Source of the DNA: Bartonella raoultii | GTDB lineage: Bacteria; Pseudomonadota; Alphaproteobacteria; Rhizobiales; Rhizobiaceae | Length of the DNA: 64,000 nt | Direction of reading: 5' to 3' | Assembly: GCF_019659805.1 (NCBI RefSeq) | Contig: NZ_JAIFRO010000004.1 | Span: 1 to 64,000, forward strand | In this document: one piece after another, positions 7,559 through 17,765 of the stretch | Position numbering within the stretch: position 1 is the first letter of the stretch | How the letters are laid out: every line of letters begins with the position of its first letter | Translations under genes and position numbers: made by a program | The notes under the pieces: model-generated | The model's database searches: none | Told to the model about the DNA's origin: nothing | Seen by the model: only the letters and a program-made list of their open reading frames with translations

Positions 7559-8119
7559 ATGCCCGATAAGCAAAGCAATATGTCTCTCACGCATCAAGAA
7601 AGTTCTTCGTCCTCTGCTCTTTCTTCTCACCTTTCAAACACTATGACTTTATTTGTCGAATCTCTCGAGCATGGACAGGGTTTAGAGCTTCCTCACTATG
7701 CGACAGCGGGTTCTGCTGGTCTTGATCTACGCGCAGCACTTGCGCAAGAAGAAACACTCGTCCTTTCCCCTGGGCAGCGTGCACTTATTCCAACAGGTCT
7801 CATTTTTCACTTATCTCCAGGCTACGAAGCACAAATACGTCCACGTTCTGGTCTTGCCTTAAAGCACGGTATTACATGCCTCAATACGCCCGGAACAATT
7901 GATAGCGATTACCGTGGAGAAGTTAAAGTTCTTCTCATTAATTTAGGACAAGAAGATTTTGCCATCCAGCGTGGCATGCGCATTGCTCAAACTGTCATTG
8001 CACCTGTTCTTCAGGTCCATGTTCGCGCCCTTGAATCAAATCAAAAGTCTTCCCTCCAAACATCCAACGATACAGACATTCGCGGGGCCGGTGGCTTTGG
8101 CTCTACAGGTCAAGACTAA
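7559..8119 (+). CDS. dut: Deoxyuridine 5'-triphosphate nucleotidohydrolase (dUTPase)
   Basis: Hydrolyses dUTP to dUMP and pyrophosphate, keeping uracil out of DNA and supplying dTMP synthesis. All five trimeric dUTPase motifs are present in order: [34 protein letters not shown] (with the catalytic Asp and Tyr), GMRIAQTVI, and the C-terminal [10 protein letters not shown]. With the ATG at 7559 the product is 186 residues, about 30 longer than usual because of a Ser/Gln-rich N-terminal tail. An ATG at 7643 would give the standard-length core. AAAGAG lies 11-16 bases before 7559. The tandem-repeat array begins about 20 bases after the stop. Confidence 0.92.
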   Translation: MPDKQSNMSLTHQESSSSSALSSHLSNTMTLFVESLEHGQGLELPHYATAGSAGLDLRAALAQEETLVLSPGQRALIPTGLIFHLSPGYEAQIRPRSGLALKHGITCLNTPGTIDSDYRGEVKVLLINLGQEDFAIQRGMRIAQTVIAPVLQVHVRALESNQKSSLQTSNDTDIRGAGGFGSTGQD

Positions 8120-8140
8120 AAAACAAGAACCCAAAAATCT

Positions 8141-8688
8141 CCCCTTTACCCGTTAGGCGCAATGCCTTCTCGCACAGAGGAACCTATCACCTACAGCACG
8201 TGATGCACACATCTCTACCGAAAACAGTGGTTTCCACAAGACCCGCAATTTCATTGACTTATAGAAGCAACACCGCAGCCCCTTTACCCGTTAGGCGCAA
8301 TGCCTTCTCGCACAGAGGAACCTAGCACCTACAGCACGTGATGCACACATCCCTACCGAAAACAGTGGTTTCCACAAGACCCGCAATTTCATTGACTTAT
8401 AGGAGCAACACCGCAGCCCCTTTACCCGTTAGGCGCAATGCCTTCTCGCACAGAGGGACCTAGCACCTACAGCACGTGATGCACACATCTCTACCGAAAA
8501 CAGTGGTTTCCACAAGACCCGCAATTTCATTGACTTATAGGAGCAACACCGCAGCCCCTTTACCCGTTAGGCGCAATGTCTTCTCGCACAGAGGAACCTA
8601 TCACCTACAGCACGTGATGCACACATCTCTACCGAAAACAGTGGTTTCCACAAGACCCGCAATCTCATTGACTTATAGGAGCAACACG
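8141..8688. repeat. Four tandem copies of a 138-bp repeat
   Basis: Units start at 8141, 8279, 8417 and 8555, each opening with cccctttacccgttaggcg and containing gcacgtgatgcacacatc and accgaaaacagtggtttcc. Copies are nearly identical (scattered single-base differences), implying recent expansion or homogenisation. The last copy lacks only the final few bases and runs straight into the 3' coding end of exbD, whose stop codon lies inside it at 8665-8667. The unit length is 46 codons, but every frame is broken by stops, so it is probably non-coding. Confidence 0.95.
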
Positions 8689-9132
8689 CGCTTTTGTTGC
8701 AACAGTGGCTGATTTTTGCAATCCCATCAGCCCCACTTTCGTGTATCCTGCCGTTCGTATGGTATTTAGTAAATCTATAACAGCACCATAATCAATTTCG
8801 CTATCAGCTTTGATTAAAATTTTTGTCTCTCGATTTTGATTTGTTTCCTTCAACAAGGTTTCAATAAATGCTGTTTGAGAAACAAGATGATCTCCCACAT
8901 AAAGAGAACGGTCTTTTTGCAAAGTCACATAAAGAGGTTCATCTGGCTGAACCGCGGAATCTGCTTGGGTTATAGAAGGAAGCTGAACAGGAATAACAGA
9001 TGTTGCCAAAGGCGCTGCAACCATAAAAACAATAAGCAATACCAACACAACATCAATAAAAGGGGTCACATTGATTTCACTGTGCAACCCACCTTCCTCT
9101 GTTTCCCAATGATCATTAAAGTTTGCTTTCAT
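8665..9132 (-). CDS. exbD: TonB-system energiser protein ExbD
   Basis: A 155-residue inner-membrane protein of the ExbB-ExbD-TonB proton-motive motor, which powers uptake of heme and other iron sources across the outer membrane. It has the single membrane span with the essential aspartate (Asp27 in TPFIDVVLVLLIVFMVAAP) and a periplasmic domain ending in a KVGLMG strand. The start overlaps the exbB stop by four bases (tcat on the plus strand, 9129-9132). The last residues (ARVAPISQ) are encoded inside the terminal copy of the 138-bp repeat, so the natural C-terminus may have been altered. No tonB is next to it. Confidence 0.88.
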   Translation of the reverse strand: MKANFNDHWETEEGGLHSEINVTPFIDVVLVLLIVFMVAAPLATSVIPVQLPSITQADSAVQPDEPLYVTLQKDRSLYVGDHLVSQTAFIETLLKETNQNRETKILIKADSEIDYGAVIDLLNTIRTAGYTKVGLMGLQKSATVATKARVAPISQ

Positions 9133-9995
9133 TTTTTATGACTTTTCTGTTGTCTATGTTTATCGAGTTCACGACTCAAAAGTCTTTCGAGAGCAGCAGC
9201 AATATCGCCTAAATCATTACGATAACCACTCAGAGCACGCATAAGTCCATTATACATCACAACAGCGGGAATAGCTACAAAAAGCCCGATAGCTGTTGCA
9301 AGGAGTGCCTCGGCGATTCCAGGTGCCACCACATCAAGTCGTGTTGTTTGGGATTCAGCAATTCCAATAAAAGCGTTCATAATTCCCCACACGGTTGCAA
9401 AAAGTCCAACAAAGGGAGCAAGTGCACCAATAGTTGCAAGCACAGCACTTCCACATGCAACACGGCGCGTAGCAGATAACAAACAGCGTGATAAAAGTGA
9501 ATGCACTCTTTCTTTTACGCCTTCATTCATATCGCGAGCAATATCTTCAGAGCGTTCATTTTCTTCATAGAAAAGAACCTCTTCATGAAGAAAAGTTTGC
9601 GTGGTTTGTCTTGCACCTGTTCTTTCATGCGTGCCTGCACTTCCTCCTTCTGTACCAAGAAAATTCACTTGTTGTGTTGAAAGATAAATTTCTTTGAGAA
9701 CTTCTTTGAGAAAGACCACACCAGCACCTTTACTTTCTTTCAAGCTAGCTGCCAAACGTGTAAGGGTCTGAGCATTAAGAATCAATTGAAGTTCTTTTCT
9801 TACTCTTCGTTTTGCCAGAGTAATCTCAACAATTTTAACAAAAGCAATCGTCCAAGAAGCAAGAGAAGCCAGCAACAAAAGAACGATAACAGATTTCACC
9901 ACAAAATCAGCGGCCATAAACATAGAAAAGGGGGAAAGATCATGCGTTATCGCGATAGCAGATGTATTGTTAAAAGGTACCGTCTCAGATTCCAT
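9129..9995 (-). CDS. exbB: TonB-system energiser protein ExbB
   Basis: A 288-residue MotA/TolQ/ExbB-family proton-channel subunit. It has an N-terminal span (DFVVKSVIVLLLLASLASWTIAF, residues about 30-52), a long cytoplasmic loop, and the paired C-terminal spans: AVLATIGALAPFVGLFATVWGIM near 183-205 and VAPGIAEALLATAIGLFVAIPAVV near 221-244. A polar insertion (GTEGGSAGTHERTGAR and following) lengthens the cytoplasmic loop compared with TolQ at 26699-27412. Length and pairing with exbD separate it from the Tol system found further along. Both probably share a promoter in 9996-10618. Confidence 0.88.
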   Translation of the reverse strand: MESETVPFNNTSAIAITHDLSPFSMFMAADFVVKSVIVLLLLASLASWTIAFVKIVEITLAKRRVRKELQLILNAQTLTRLAASLKESKGAGVVFLKEVLKEIYLSTQQVNFLGTEGGSAGTHERTGARQTTQTFLHEEVLFYEENERSEDIARDMNEGVKERVHSLLSRCLLSATRRVACGSAVLATIGALAPFVGLFATVWGIMNAFIGIAESQTTRLDVVAPGIAEALLATAIGLFVAIPAVVMYNGLMRALSGYRNDLGDIAAALERLLSRELDKHRQQKSHKK

Positions 9996-10618
9996 CTCTG
10001 TCTCACATTCTTGGGGTCTTTTCTTTTTGATCTTACAGTCGTACCACCACCCCGCATAGCATGTCTTTTACCATGCCACTTCCCCCTTAACGCTACTTCG
10101 CAAGCAATTTAAGAAATAAAAGTTGATTTATCAAGTATAGTTTTATTTCAACAAGCATCTCTTTCAAGAGGAACCCTCCAAGAAATTTTTTGTTAAACGC
10201 TATCAATGAAAAGAAATTTTTTGTTAAAGAACGTATATATTGCATAAAATACAACATTGTACCCTATGATCATAATCTTATAAAAGATTACTTTATAAGA
10301 TTAATAGATTCTTTCATCCCTGATGAGTCGTTGTACGCAATATAGCCAATTTTTCTTTTCTCTTTTTTCATTTTCAAGTGAAAAGAATATTTTTATCAGC
10401 AAAACCACTTAGCCAATCAGGCAAGATTTATTTGGTCTGCTTGTATTTTTTTCTAAAATATTTTTCAAGAAACGCAAAGCATATAAATTTTAGATCAAAA
10501 TGGAACGAAAAAAACCATTTAACGTTATGCAAGCAGTGAAAATTTTATTCCCATGCAAATAATCACTGTAAAAATAGCCTAAAATGGATAATGATGCCTA
10601 AGAGAGGGAAAGAACATC
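9996..10618. promoter_or_regulatory. Divergent intergenic region between exbB and the DUF883 gene, with an 18-bp direct repeat
   Basis: About 620 AT-rich bases between divergently transcribed genes, so it should hold both promoters. aagaaattttttgttaaa is repeated exactly at 10180-10197 and 10210-10227 (30 bp apart, about three helical turns), a spacing compatible with a regulator bound twice on one face. An iron-responsive regulator of exbBD is plausible, but no known operator consensus is recognised. Confidence 0.45.
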
Positions 10619-10945
10619 ATGACAAATAATAAAGCAACAGAAAAAAATAAAACAACAGCAGAAAAAGATCTTCAAGAGCAATTAGAGAAATTACGCAAAG
10701 AACTTTCAGGCGTCACCTCAACATTGACAGATCTTGGAACCAATAAATTAAACACAGCAAAAACAAAAGCAGAAAAACTCTATAATGCTGCGAAAGAAAG
10801 CAGTGAAGACGTTATATCGCAAGCAAAAGAAAAAATAGGCGATTTTGAACAAACCATGAACCAATGTATTCAAAAAAATCCTGGTAAAAGCGTTCTACTT
10901 GCAGCAGGCGTTGGTTTTATTCTTTCACAATTATTGCGTCGTTAA
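10619..10945 (+). CDS. DUF883 (ElaB/YqjD-like) membrane-anchored protein
   Basis: A 108-residue protein with a long Lys/Glu-rich helical part (residues about 10-85, e.g. EQLEKLRKELSGVTSTLTDL) and a C-terminal membrane anchor, NPGKSVLLAAGVGFILSQLLRR. That layout is diagnostic of DUF883. YqjD and ElaB bind ribosomes at the inner membrane in stationary phase in enterics; the rhizobial members are uncharacterised. A gagaggga motif lies upstream of the ATG, and the next gene starts three bases after the stop, so the two form an operon as yqjD-yqjE do. Confidence 0.85.
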   Translation: MTNNKATEKNKTTAEKDLQEQLEKLRKELSGVTSTLTDLGTNKLNTAKTKAEKLYNAAKESSEDVISQAKEKIGDFEQTMNQCIQKNPGKSVLLAAGVGFILSQLLRR

Positions 10946-10948
10946 GCC

Positions 10949-11392
10949 ATGCATAAACTTATTACGCCTGTTTTAAACCATCTTGTTGGTGGGGGGCTAA
11001 AAAGTACTGTCAAGCAAGTTCGCCTTCAAGCAATTTTTTGCGGGATCATTGGCGTTTCCTTGTTCATGGCTTTGGTCTTTTTATGCGTTATTGGTTTCCT
11101 TGCTCTTTGCTTGGTCATGAAACCTCTTGGAGCAGCCAGTGTGCTGTTTTTTATTTGGCTTTTTCTCGCAGGATTGAGTGCTCTTATTGGTCGCATTTTA
11201 AAAACGTCACAGCGTTATGAACAACAAAAGAAAGAAGAGGAACAACGCCATCAACTTATGACACAAACAACCCTTTCCAGCCTTGCCTTGCTTGGAAAGC
11301 ATTTGCCTTTTGCAAAATTAAGTGTCCCAATCCTTGGACTGACAAGCTACTTTCTGTGGAAAAAAGAGAAAAAAGACCGCTTTTCAGATTAA
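10949..11392 (+). CDS. YqjE-like/phage-holin-family membrane protein
   Basis: A 147-residue inner-membrane protein with two adjacent hydrophobic spans (residues about 27-53 and 58-80), a basic coiled region (RYEQQKKEEEQRHQ) and a weaker C-terminal hydrophobic stretch (KLSVPILGLTSYFLW). The order and spacing behind a DUF883 gene match yqjD-yqjE. Members are often labelled holin-superfamily, but there is no sign of a lysis role here. A strong terminator follows. Confidence 0.7.
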   Translation: MHKLITPVLNHLVGGGLKSTVKQVRLQAIFCGIIGVSLFMALVFLCVIGFLALCLVMKPLGAASVLFFIWLFLAGLSALIGRILKTSQRYEQQKKEEEQRHQLMTQTTLSSLALLGKHLPFAKLSVPILGLTSYFLWKKEKKDRFSD

Positions 11393-11419
11393 AATATGTA
11401 ATGTTGCCGTTACCCCCTA

Positions 11420-11455
11420 GGTGTTTTCTTTTCTCATAAAGAAAACACCTTTTTT
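11420..11455 (+). terminator. Terminator of the DUF883 operon
   Basis: A perfect 12-bp stem ggtgttttcttt (11420-11431) / aaagaaaacacc (11438-11449), loop tctcat, followed by six T residues. It lies 27 bases after the stop at 11392. Confidence 0.9.
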
Positions 11456-12115
11456 GTTTTATCCCCCTTTGTTTTATCCCCTCTTTTGCCGCGACCATAG
11501 GCCTTTTTCCCAATATAGTCTTACAAACACTTCACCCCTATTCTTAAAGAATTGAAAACAAAAGTTTAAACCACCTTCACCATTCTCTTATAAAGAATGG
11601 CGTTTCTTTAATTACCAAATATGCACTCTTTTTACTCTCTCTAAAGCGAGAGAATTTTTCCCATAAAATTCTAACGATAAAGCGTAATTTTTCTTCTTGT
11701 ATACTCTTCTTCTTTTGTACAAGGAAAAAAATTTTGCATAAAGCAAAAAACGCGCTTCCAATTTTTTCCTTGCCTTAAAGACCCCTTAGAAAAACGCTCC
11801 TCTCATGCCAGCACACAGGATTTCTCTTGAAAAGCAACGCCCCTTTCTCAGATAGGTTTCTAAAGCATTTCCTCAAGAACCATACGCATACCTGCCCACA
11901 ATTCATCCTCTAACAATTCAGCTTAAACTTATATTTCAGCCGGTGATAATTTTGCATTCCAACCAATAACGAACGCCTATTTTCACAACACGGATCACTG
12001 AATGTATTTTTTGCAAAAGTGATATAACACATCATTTTGCAAAACCTCTTCAAGCTTTTGGGGATTATCAAAATCTGTATGAGCGATTACACATTTTTTA
12101 TCAATTTCCCCCAAT
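11456..12115. other. Spacer between convergent genes
   Basis: About 660 bases downstream of both flanking genes. It has only short broken frames and no RNA-like hairpin pair or repeat that I can support. It probably represents a deleted or decayed locus, which is common in this genus. Confidence 0.4.
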
Positions 12116-13495
12116 TTAAGATTTTTTAAGGGAGGCATTCACTTTTGAAAGCACATCATGATGTGTAATCACATCAATCATCTGTGTTACCACCGCCTTT
12201 ATGAGCTCTCGTTCATCACCTTCAGCCATGATTCGGATCACAGGTTCTGTTCCAGAAGCGCGAATCACCAATCGTGCATTTTTTCCCAACTGCTTTTTGG
12301 CTTGATTTATTGCCTTTTTAACCGGATCTTTTTTTAAAATTGTTTTATCTTTAACGGTTACATTTTTTAAAATTTGCGGTACAAATTCAAACCGTTGACA
12401 CAATTGACTCATAGAGCTTTGACTTATCTGCATACACGCTAAAATCTGTAAAGCAGCCACTAACCCATCACCGGTTGTACCAAAATCCCTAAGGACAATA
12501 TGCCCAGAAGACTCTCCCCCAACATTATACCCCTTTTGCCGCATGGCATCGACAACATACCGGTCTCCCACATCAGTCCGCACAAGATCCAACCCTTTAC
12601 TGTTTAAGAAACGCTCAAGACCAAGATTAGACATAATGGTTGTAACAACACCATTATGCTGTAAGCGTCCCGTTTTTTGCCAATGTTCAGCAAGCACAGC
12701 GATCAACTGATCTCCATCGATTGTTTGTGCTTTTTCATCCACAATAAGAACACGATCTCCATCACCATCAAGAGCAATTCCCACATCAGCACGCACTTCA
12801 TGCACTTTTTGTTTTAAAGAAGCCAAATCGGTTGAGCCACATTTGTGATTAATATTGGTCCCATTTGGCGTATCATGAATAGCAAAGACTTCAGCTCCCA
12901 ATTCCCACAAAGCACGCGGAGCTGCTTTATAAGCAGCACCATTTGCGCAATCGACAACAATACGCATAGCATCCAAACGTACATCACGGGGTAAAGTTCG
13001 TTTTGCATATTCGATGTAACGATAAATATCCCCTTCCACCCGTTTTGCATAACCAATTTCAGCACAACTGGCTAAGGAATTTGAAAGATCTGTATCGATT
13101 AACTGTTCAATTTTTTCTTCCACTTCATCTGAAAGTTTAAAACCATCAGGACCAAAAAGTTTAATTCCATTATCATAGAAGGGATTATGAGAAGCAGAAA
13201 TCATCACTCCAAGATCTGCCCGCAATGAGCGACAAAGCATTGCAACAGCAGGGGTTGGCACAGGACCCAATAAGAAAGCTTCCATTCCCGCAGCGGTAAA
13301 ACCCGAAACCAAAGCATTTTCCAACATATAACCAGAGAGGCGGGTATCTTTACCAATCACCACACGACGCGACTGATGTTGTGAGCGAAACAAAAAACCT
13401 ACAGCCATTCCTACTTTCATAGCAAAATCCGCTGTCATAGGAAAAGAATTCGCTCTGCCTCGAATTCCATCAGTACCAAAATATTTTTGTGCCAT
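12116..13495 (-). CDS. glmM: Phosphoglucosamine mutase
   Basis: Interconverts glucosamine-6-phosphate and glucosamine-1-phosphate, supplying UDP-GlcNAc for peptidoglycan and LPS. The 459-residue product begins [16 protein letters not shown]. The phosphoserine active site is Ser102 in [15 protein letters not shown], the Mg-binding loop is DGDGDR, the sugar-binding loop is GGESSGH, and the phosphate-binding end is [14 protein letters not shown]. The start at 13495 follows an AAGGAAAAAGG motif. A longer in-frame start at 13591 would add 32 unrelated residues. It is the last gene of the minus-strand block after ftsH, the order usual in Proteobacteria. Confidence 0.95.
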   Translation of the reverse strand: MAQKYFGTDGIRGRANSFPMTADFAMKVGMAVGFLFRSQHQSRRVVIGKDTRLSGYMLENALVSGFTAAGMEAFLLGPVPTPAVAMLCRSLRADLGVMISASHNPFYDNGIKLFGPDGFKLSDEVEEKIEQLIDTDLSNSLASCAEIGYAKRVEGDIYRYIEYAKRTLPRDVRLDAMRIVVDCANGAAYKAAPRALWELGAEVFAIHDTPNGTNINHKCGSTDLASLKQKVHEVRADVGIALDGDGDRVLIVDEKAQTIDGDQLIAVLAEHWQKTGRLQHNGVVTTIMSNLGLERFLNSKGLDLVRTDVGDRYVVDAMRQKGYNVGGESSGHIVLRDFGTTGDGLVAALQILACMQISQSSMSQLCQRFEFVPQILKNVTVKDKTILKKDPVKKAINQAKKQLGKNARLVIRASGTEPVIRIMAEGDERELIKAVVTQMIDVITHHDVLSKVNASLKKS

Positions 13496-13988
13496 GCCTT
13501 TTTCCTTTATACATACTTTCCCTCTTTTCTGTACGCACGAAGCGCCCTCTCCTATAATACCCTTTCCCCACAAATCTCTCCTCACACACATTTTCTTCTC
13601 ATAAGAGACATTTCGCTCTCTTGAGATTTTTAAACAATTACAATAGCTATTATCCTCACGCTTCCAAAGAAATCTTTAATCTTCACAAAATCGCAACCAT
13701 TTTCTTCATTATTCCTCTACACCCCATATCGTAAACCATATGATTCTCTCCTATGGCTTACGCATACATGCACCATTAAACAACATAAAATGATAATTTC
13801 ATACGTTCTCCACCCCACATGCAGGAAAACAGCTTTCTTACAATTCCCTTCAAATGGCATGCAGTACACCATTTTTCTTATAAGCTCCCCAAGATGACTT
13901 TAAAGGCGCAAGCAAAGCTTACGCCTTTTTAAAAAATTGCTGAACATCTTTAAAAACACACGGATATTCAAGCATTATAAGAAATTTT
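13496..13988. other. Spacer between ftsH and glmM
   Basis: About 490 bases. The only structured element seen is the hairpin at 13902-13930. The distance and hairpin suggest that glmM has its own promoter here rather than depending on ftsH read-through. Confidence 0.4.
13902..13930 (-). terminator. Hairpin downstream of ftsH
   Basis: aaaggcgcaagc (13902-13913) pairs with gcttacgccttt (13917-13928), with one mismatch and a 3-base loop. The A/T flanks make it able to act in either direction. On the minus strand it lies about 60 bases after the ftsH stop and has only a short T tail. Confidence 0.55.
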
Positions 13989-16154
13989 TTACTTTTCTTT
14001 ATCCTGTCCAGTATCATTTGCTGTTTTATCAGGATTGTCTTTCTTTGTAGAGCTTTTAACTGCTTCAGCTACCTTTTTTACACTACGTGCTTTTTTTTGC
14101 TCTTGATGAGATGTGTTTTCCTCAAGCCCAGAGTTATTGGCTTTGTTATTGGCTTTAAGAGCTGTAGATTTTGTTTCTTCCTTTCCATTTTTTTTCTCTA
14201 CTTTTTCTTCTTCTGTGGTAGCGGTCTCCTCTTTATCAGCACCGTTTGTCTCAACATCACTTTCATGAGGCTCAACCTTTACACTACTCCCTGTCTTAGG
14301 TACTGAAGAAGCCCGCACAGGAGCACTCTCATCTTTCAGCGCACGAGAAGGAGGCTTACCTTCAATAACTTCATTGATCTCAGCGCCGGTTAAAGTTTCA
14401 TATTCCAATAACCCTTGCGCCAAAGCAAACCATTCTTTCTTTTTGGTTTTGAGAATTTTTGTAGCGGTTGAATAAGCATCATCGATAAGCTTGCGTACTT
14501 CGGCATCAATCATTCGCGCAGTTTCTTCAGACACATTTTGCGTTCGTGCTACGGAATGTCCTAAGAACACTTCATCCTGATTATCTCCATAAGCCACATT
14601 TCCCAGAAGATCAGAAAATCCCCACCGTGTTATCATAGCGCGCGCTAATTTTGTTGCCTGCTCAATATCAGAAGAAGCGCCCGATGTGATATTTTCCTTT
14701 CCAAATTTCAACTCTTCAGCCACACGTCCCCCCATCATAATGGCCAAGCGCGAAATCATCCAGCGATAACTCATGGAGTAACGATCACCTTCAGGCAATT
14801 GCATCACCATCCCTAAAGCTCTTCCTCTTGGTACGATTGTTGCTTTATGCACAGGATCAGCGGCAGGCACATTAAGAGCTACGATAGCATGCCCAGCTTC
14901 GTGATATGCAGTAAGTTCTTTTTCTGCTTGGGTCATAGCACTTGAACGTCGTTCTGCACCCATCATCACCTTGTCTTTTGCATCTTCAAACTCCTGCATT
15001 GTCACAATTCTTTTATTGCGGCTTGCAGCCATAAGAGCAGCTTCATTGACAAGATTCATCAAATCCGCCCCAGAAAACCCTGGCGTTCCCCTTGCAAGAA
15101 CTTTCAAATCCACATTAGGTGCTAAAGGCACATTACGCACATGTACTTTTAAGATTTGTTCACGTCCCGATACATCAGGGTTTGGAACAACAACTTGTCG
15201 ATCAAAACGCCCTGGTCTTAACAGAGCAGGATCAAGCACATCAGGACGGTTTGTTGCAGCAATGAGAATAATACTTTCATTGGGCTCGAATCCATCCATT
15301 TCCACGAGCAATTGATTTAAGGTTTGTTCTCGTTCATCGTTTCCGCCTCCCAAACCGGCACCACGATGACGTCCTACAGCATCGATTTCATCAATAAAGA
15401 TAATACAAGGGGCATTTTTTTTAGCCTGTTCGAACATATCGCGCACACGGCTTGCTCCCACCCCTACAAACATTTCGACAAAATCGGACCCTGAAATTGT
15501 AAAGAAAGGCACATTGGCTTCACCGGCAACAGAGCGCGCCAGCAAGGTTTTCCCTGTTCCTGGAGGCCCAACAAGCAAAACGCCTCGTGGGATACGTCCC
15601 CCTAGGCGTTGAAATTTTTGTGGTTCACGTAAAAAGGCAACAATTTCTTGGAGATCTTGCTTTGCTTCTTCAACACCAGCCACATCCTGAAAGGTCACCC
15701 GCCCTTGCGCTTCATTAAGCAGTTTCGCTTTTGATTTTCCAAAGCCCATAGCCCCACGCGACCCACTTTGCATTTGTCGCATAAAGAAGACCCATGCCCC
15801 AACGATAATAATAACAGGGAGCAAAGAAAAGAGCAGATTAAGGAAGATACTATTTCCAGAGCTTTCAGGAATAGCTTTCACATTTACATTTTTGCTTTCC
15901 AATTTTTGTATCAAGCCTGGATCCCGTGGTGCATAGGTTGAAATAACTCTACGCTCAGCGGTATGTCCTGTTAATTTTTGCCCCTGAATGGTCACGGCTG
16001 TTAGCTCATTGTTCTCCACCTTTTGCAAAAACTCGGAATAAGAAACCTCCCCACTTCGTGAACGCTGGCTCTCACCATTAAAGAGAGAAAACGACACAAT
16101 CAAAATCAAAGCAATAACTCCCCAAATGAGGAGAGAGCGGTAATTAGAATTCAT
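13989..16154 (-). CDS. ftsH: ATP-dependent zinc metalloprotease FtsH
   Basis: A membrane-bound AAA protease that degrades misfolded membrane proteins and short-lived regulators such as sigma-32. The 721-residue product has two N-terminal spans (about 8-25 and 103-125) flanking a periplasmic domain, Walker A GPPGTGKT (196-203), Walker B IIFIDEID (251-258), the second region of homology with the R finger (RPGRFDRQ), and the zinc site HEAGH (418-422). It ends with a charged low-complexity tail of about 115 residues (Glu, Lys, Ser, Thr-rich), longer than in typical 640-residue FtsH. The ATG at 16154 is chosen over a TTG six bases upstream. tilS precedes it. Confidence 0.96.
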   Translation of the reverse strand: MNSNYRSLLIWGVIALILIVSFSLFNGESQRSRSGEVSYSEFLQKVENNELTAVTIQGQKLTGHTAERRVISTYAPRDPGLIQKLESKNVNVKAIPESSGNSIFLNLLFSLLPVIIIVGAWVFFMRQMQSGSRGAMGFGKSKAKLLNEAQGRVTFQDVAGVEEAKQDLQEIVAFLREPQKFQRLGGRIPRGVLLVGPPGTGKTLLARSVAGEANVPFFTISGSDFVEMFVGVGASRVRDMFEQAKKNAPCIIFIDEIDAVGRHRGAGLGGGNDEREQTLNQLLVEMDGFEPNESIILIAATNRPDVLDPALLRPGRFDRQVVVPNPDVSGREQILKVHVRNVPLAPNVDLKVLARGTPGFSGADLMNLVNEAALMAASRNKRIVTMQEFEDAKDKVMMGAERRSSAMTQAEKELTAYHEAGHAIVALNVPAADPVHKATIVPRGRALGMVMQLPEGDRYSMSYRWMISRLAIMMGGRVAEELKFGKENITSGASSDIEQATKLARAMITRWGFSDLLGNVAYGDNQDEVFLGHSVARTQNVSEETARMIDAEVRKLIDDAYSTATKILKTKKKEWFALAQGLLEYETLTGAEINEVIEGKPPSRALKDESAPVRASSVPKTGSSVKVEPHESDVETNGADKEETATTEEEKVEKKNGKEETKSTALKANNKANNSGLEENTSHQEQKKARSVKKVAEAVKSSTKKDNPDKTANDTGQDKEK

Positions 16155-16289
16155 ATTCAACCCACTTAATCAAATAGAGATTTTAAATATTTCCCCTTAA
16201 CATATAACCTTGTCTGCTCCTTGCCAAGGTATGAGAAGATGTTTATTACTTTTTAGAGTCATTTTTCTTCAAATTAAGTGTGATTTTCT

Positions 16290-17747
16290 TTATCTTTTCA
16301 CCTTAATATCAAAAAAAGGCTCCACAACATGAACGAGAGGGGCGTCTTCGCGCGATGACAACCAATGAAAGGGGGCTATAATCCGCTTAATGGTGACATT
16401 TTTGCAAAAAAAATCTTGAGAAGTCAACTCTGGAATATCACATCCTTTTTTATTTGAAAGCATAAGTAACGATTGCAAAGAAGGAAAATGGGGCTGTTTA
16501 AGAGTAAACCCGTTGTTTTTCAAGCAAAATTTCAAATGTTCCAAAGGCGCTGCTTCCACTTTTAGAGCCTCAAATCCATGGTTTGTAATCTGATAGCGTC
16601 CATCCCATAAGCACGTTTTTCCCGGATGCACAACCGCTTTTTTCATATTTCGTGATTCGCGCCAAAAAGCGACACCGCTTTGACTATATTCCACGACAGA
16701 TCCAGCCAAAGTAAAACGTTGTTTTTGGGGAGAGAGGAAAGACAATCTTTGAACAATTTTATTTAATTTTTGCGAAGAGAGTAAATAAAAGCCTCCTCCC
16801 ATCAACACAGCAAAGAGCCCCACAACGAAGGAAAAATTGGGATTTTTCTGTAAAAAGTCTGCAGGCTTTGCGATAAAACAGCGTCCATATTCCATACGAA
16901 TATCCAAAGCCCTAATCAAATCAGCACTTTTTTGTGCGTGTTGACGACGCTGAAGAGCAGCTTGATGCACCTTTTTAGCAATATCCATAAGTTTTTTGGG
17001 AGGCAGAGATTGCCGTACACGCACACGTTCAAAACGGCGATCTTCATTTGTTGGATCTTCAATCCATATTTTTCCGTTAAAGCGCAAATAAGCACGCAAT
17101 GTTTTGCGCTCTACACCAAGGAGAGGACGAATCAAACGTACTGTTTTATGCAATAATGCTTCACGTGGAATACAAGATAAACCGCGTTCACAGATCCCCT
17201 CATCATTTTTTTGCGCAAAACCATAAGCTGTTTTATCAAGTTCTGTAGAATGTACTCTGGTTTCCAGAGCTTTCTTATTGTAGAGAGCGCCATCAATTTC
17301 TTGCAGCCCAACATATCTCTTTTTTTGAAGACGTTGACAGCGCATCTGATAAGTTTCAACTTGATCATTGAGCGTATGCCCTGTCATAATTAGTGTTGCA
17401 CCTTGCTTTTGTGCCTCTTGAAACAAGAGATCATATCGTGCAATGCGCGCTTTTGAAGCAATATGGGTCTTTGGCTTTTTTCCCTCCCATCGTACAATAA
17501 TGTGTTTTATGTGATGAGCGCGACAAATTTCTGCAACAATTTGTGCTTCACGCGCTGATTCTCTACGCAATCGGTGATCAACAGTAACAACAATGATTTC
17601 TGGTGGAACAGAGAGTGTTTTGAAATAATCTTTAACCAAAAACATCAAAGCCAAAGAATCACCCCCACCAGAAACTGCAAGAATGACTTTCTGACATTGG
17701 ATAAAATCGGATTGTTTAAAGAGATCTCCTGCTATTTTTACGCCCAC
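16290..17747 (-). CDS. tilS: tRNA(Ile)-lysidine synthase
   Basis: Uses ATP and lysine to convert C34 of tRNA-Ile(CAU) to lysidine, so that it reads AUA. The N-terminal PP-loop SGGGDS is at residues 26-31, followed by the TVDHRLRRES and MTGHTLNDQVET motifs of the N-type ATP pyrophosphatase core. At 485 residues it is of normal to long size with a divergent C-terminal half. The start is GTG (17747-17745) with GGAG about nine bases upstream, 18 bases after the cpoB stop. The order cpoB-tilS-ftsH is the usual rhizobial one. Confidence 0.9.
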   Translation of the reverse strand: MGVKIAGDLFKQSDFIQCQKVILAVSGGGDSLALMFLVKDYFKTLSVPPEIIVVTVDHRLRRESAREAQIVAEICRAHHIKHIIVRWEGKKPKTHIASKARIARYDLLFQEAQKQGATLIMTGHTLNDQVETYQMRCQRLQKKRYVGLQEIDGALYNKKALETRVHSTELDKTAYGFAQKNDEGICERGLSCIPREALLHKTVRLIRPLLGVERKTLRAYLRFNGKIWIEDPTNEDRRFERVRVRQSLPPKKLMDIAKKVHQAALQRRQHAQKSADLIRALDIRMEYGRCFIAKPADFLQKNPNFSFVVGLFAVLMGGGFYLLSSQKLNKIVQRLSFLSPQKQRFTLAGSVVEYSQSGVAFWRESRNMKKAVVHPGKTCLWDGRYQITNHGFEALKVEAAPLEHLKFCLKNNGFTLKQPHFPSLQSLLMLSNKKGCDIPELTSQDFFCKNVTIKRIIAPFHWLSSREDAPLVHVVEPFFDIKVKR

Positions 17748-17765
17748 CGTATACGACTCCGCAGC

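Noticed and set aside
8476..8712. 78-codon plus-strand frame in the 138-bp repeats
   Set aside because: Most units carry stops in this frame, and it is antisense to the end of exbD.
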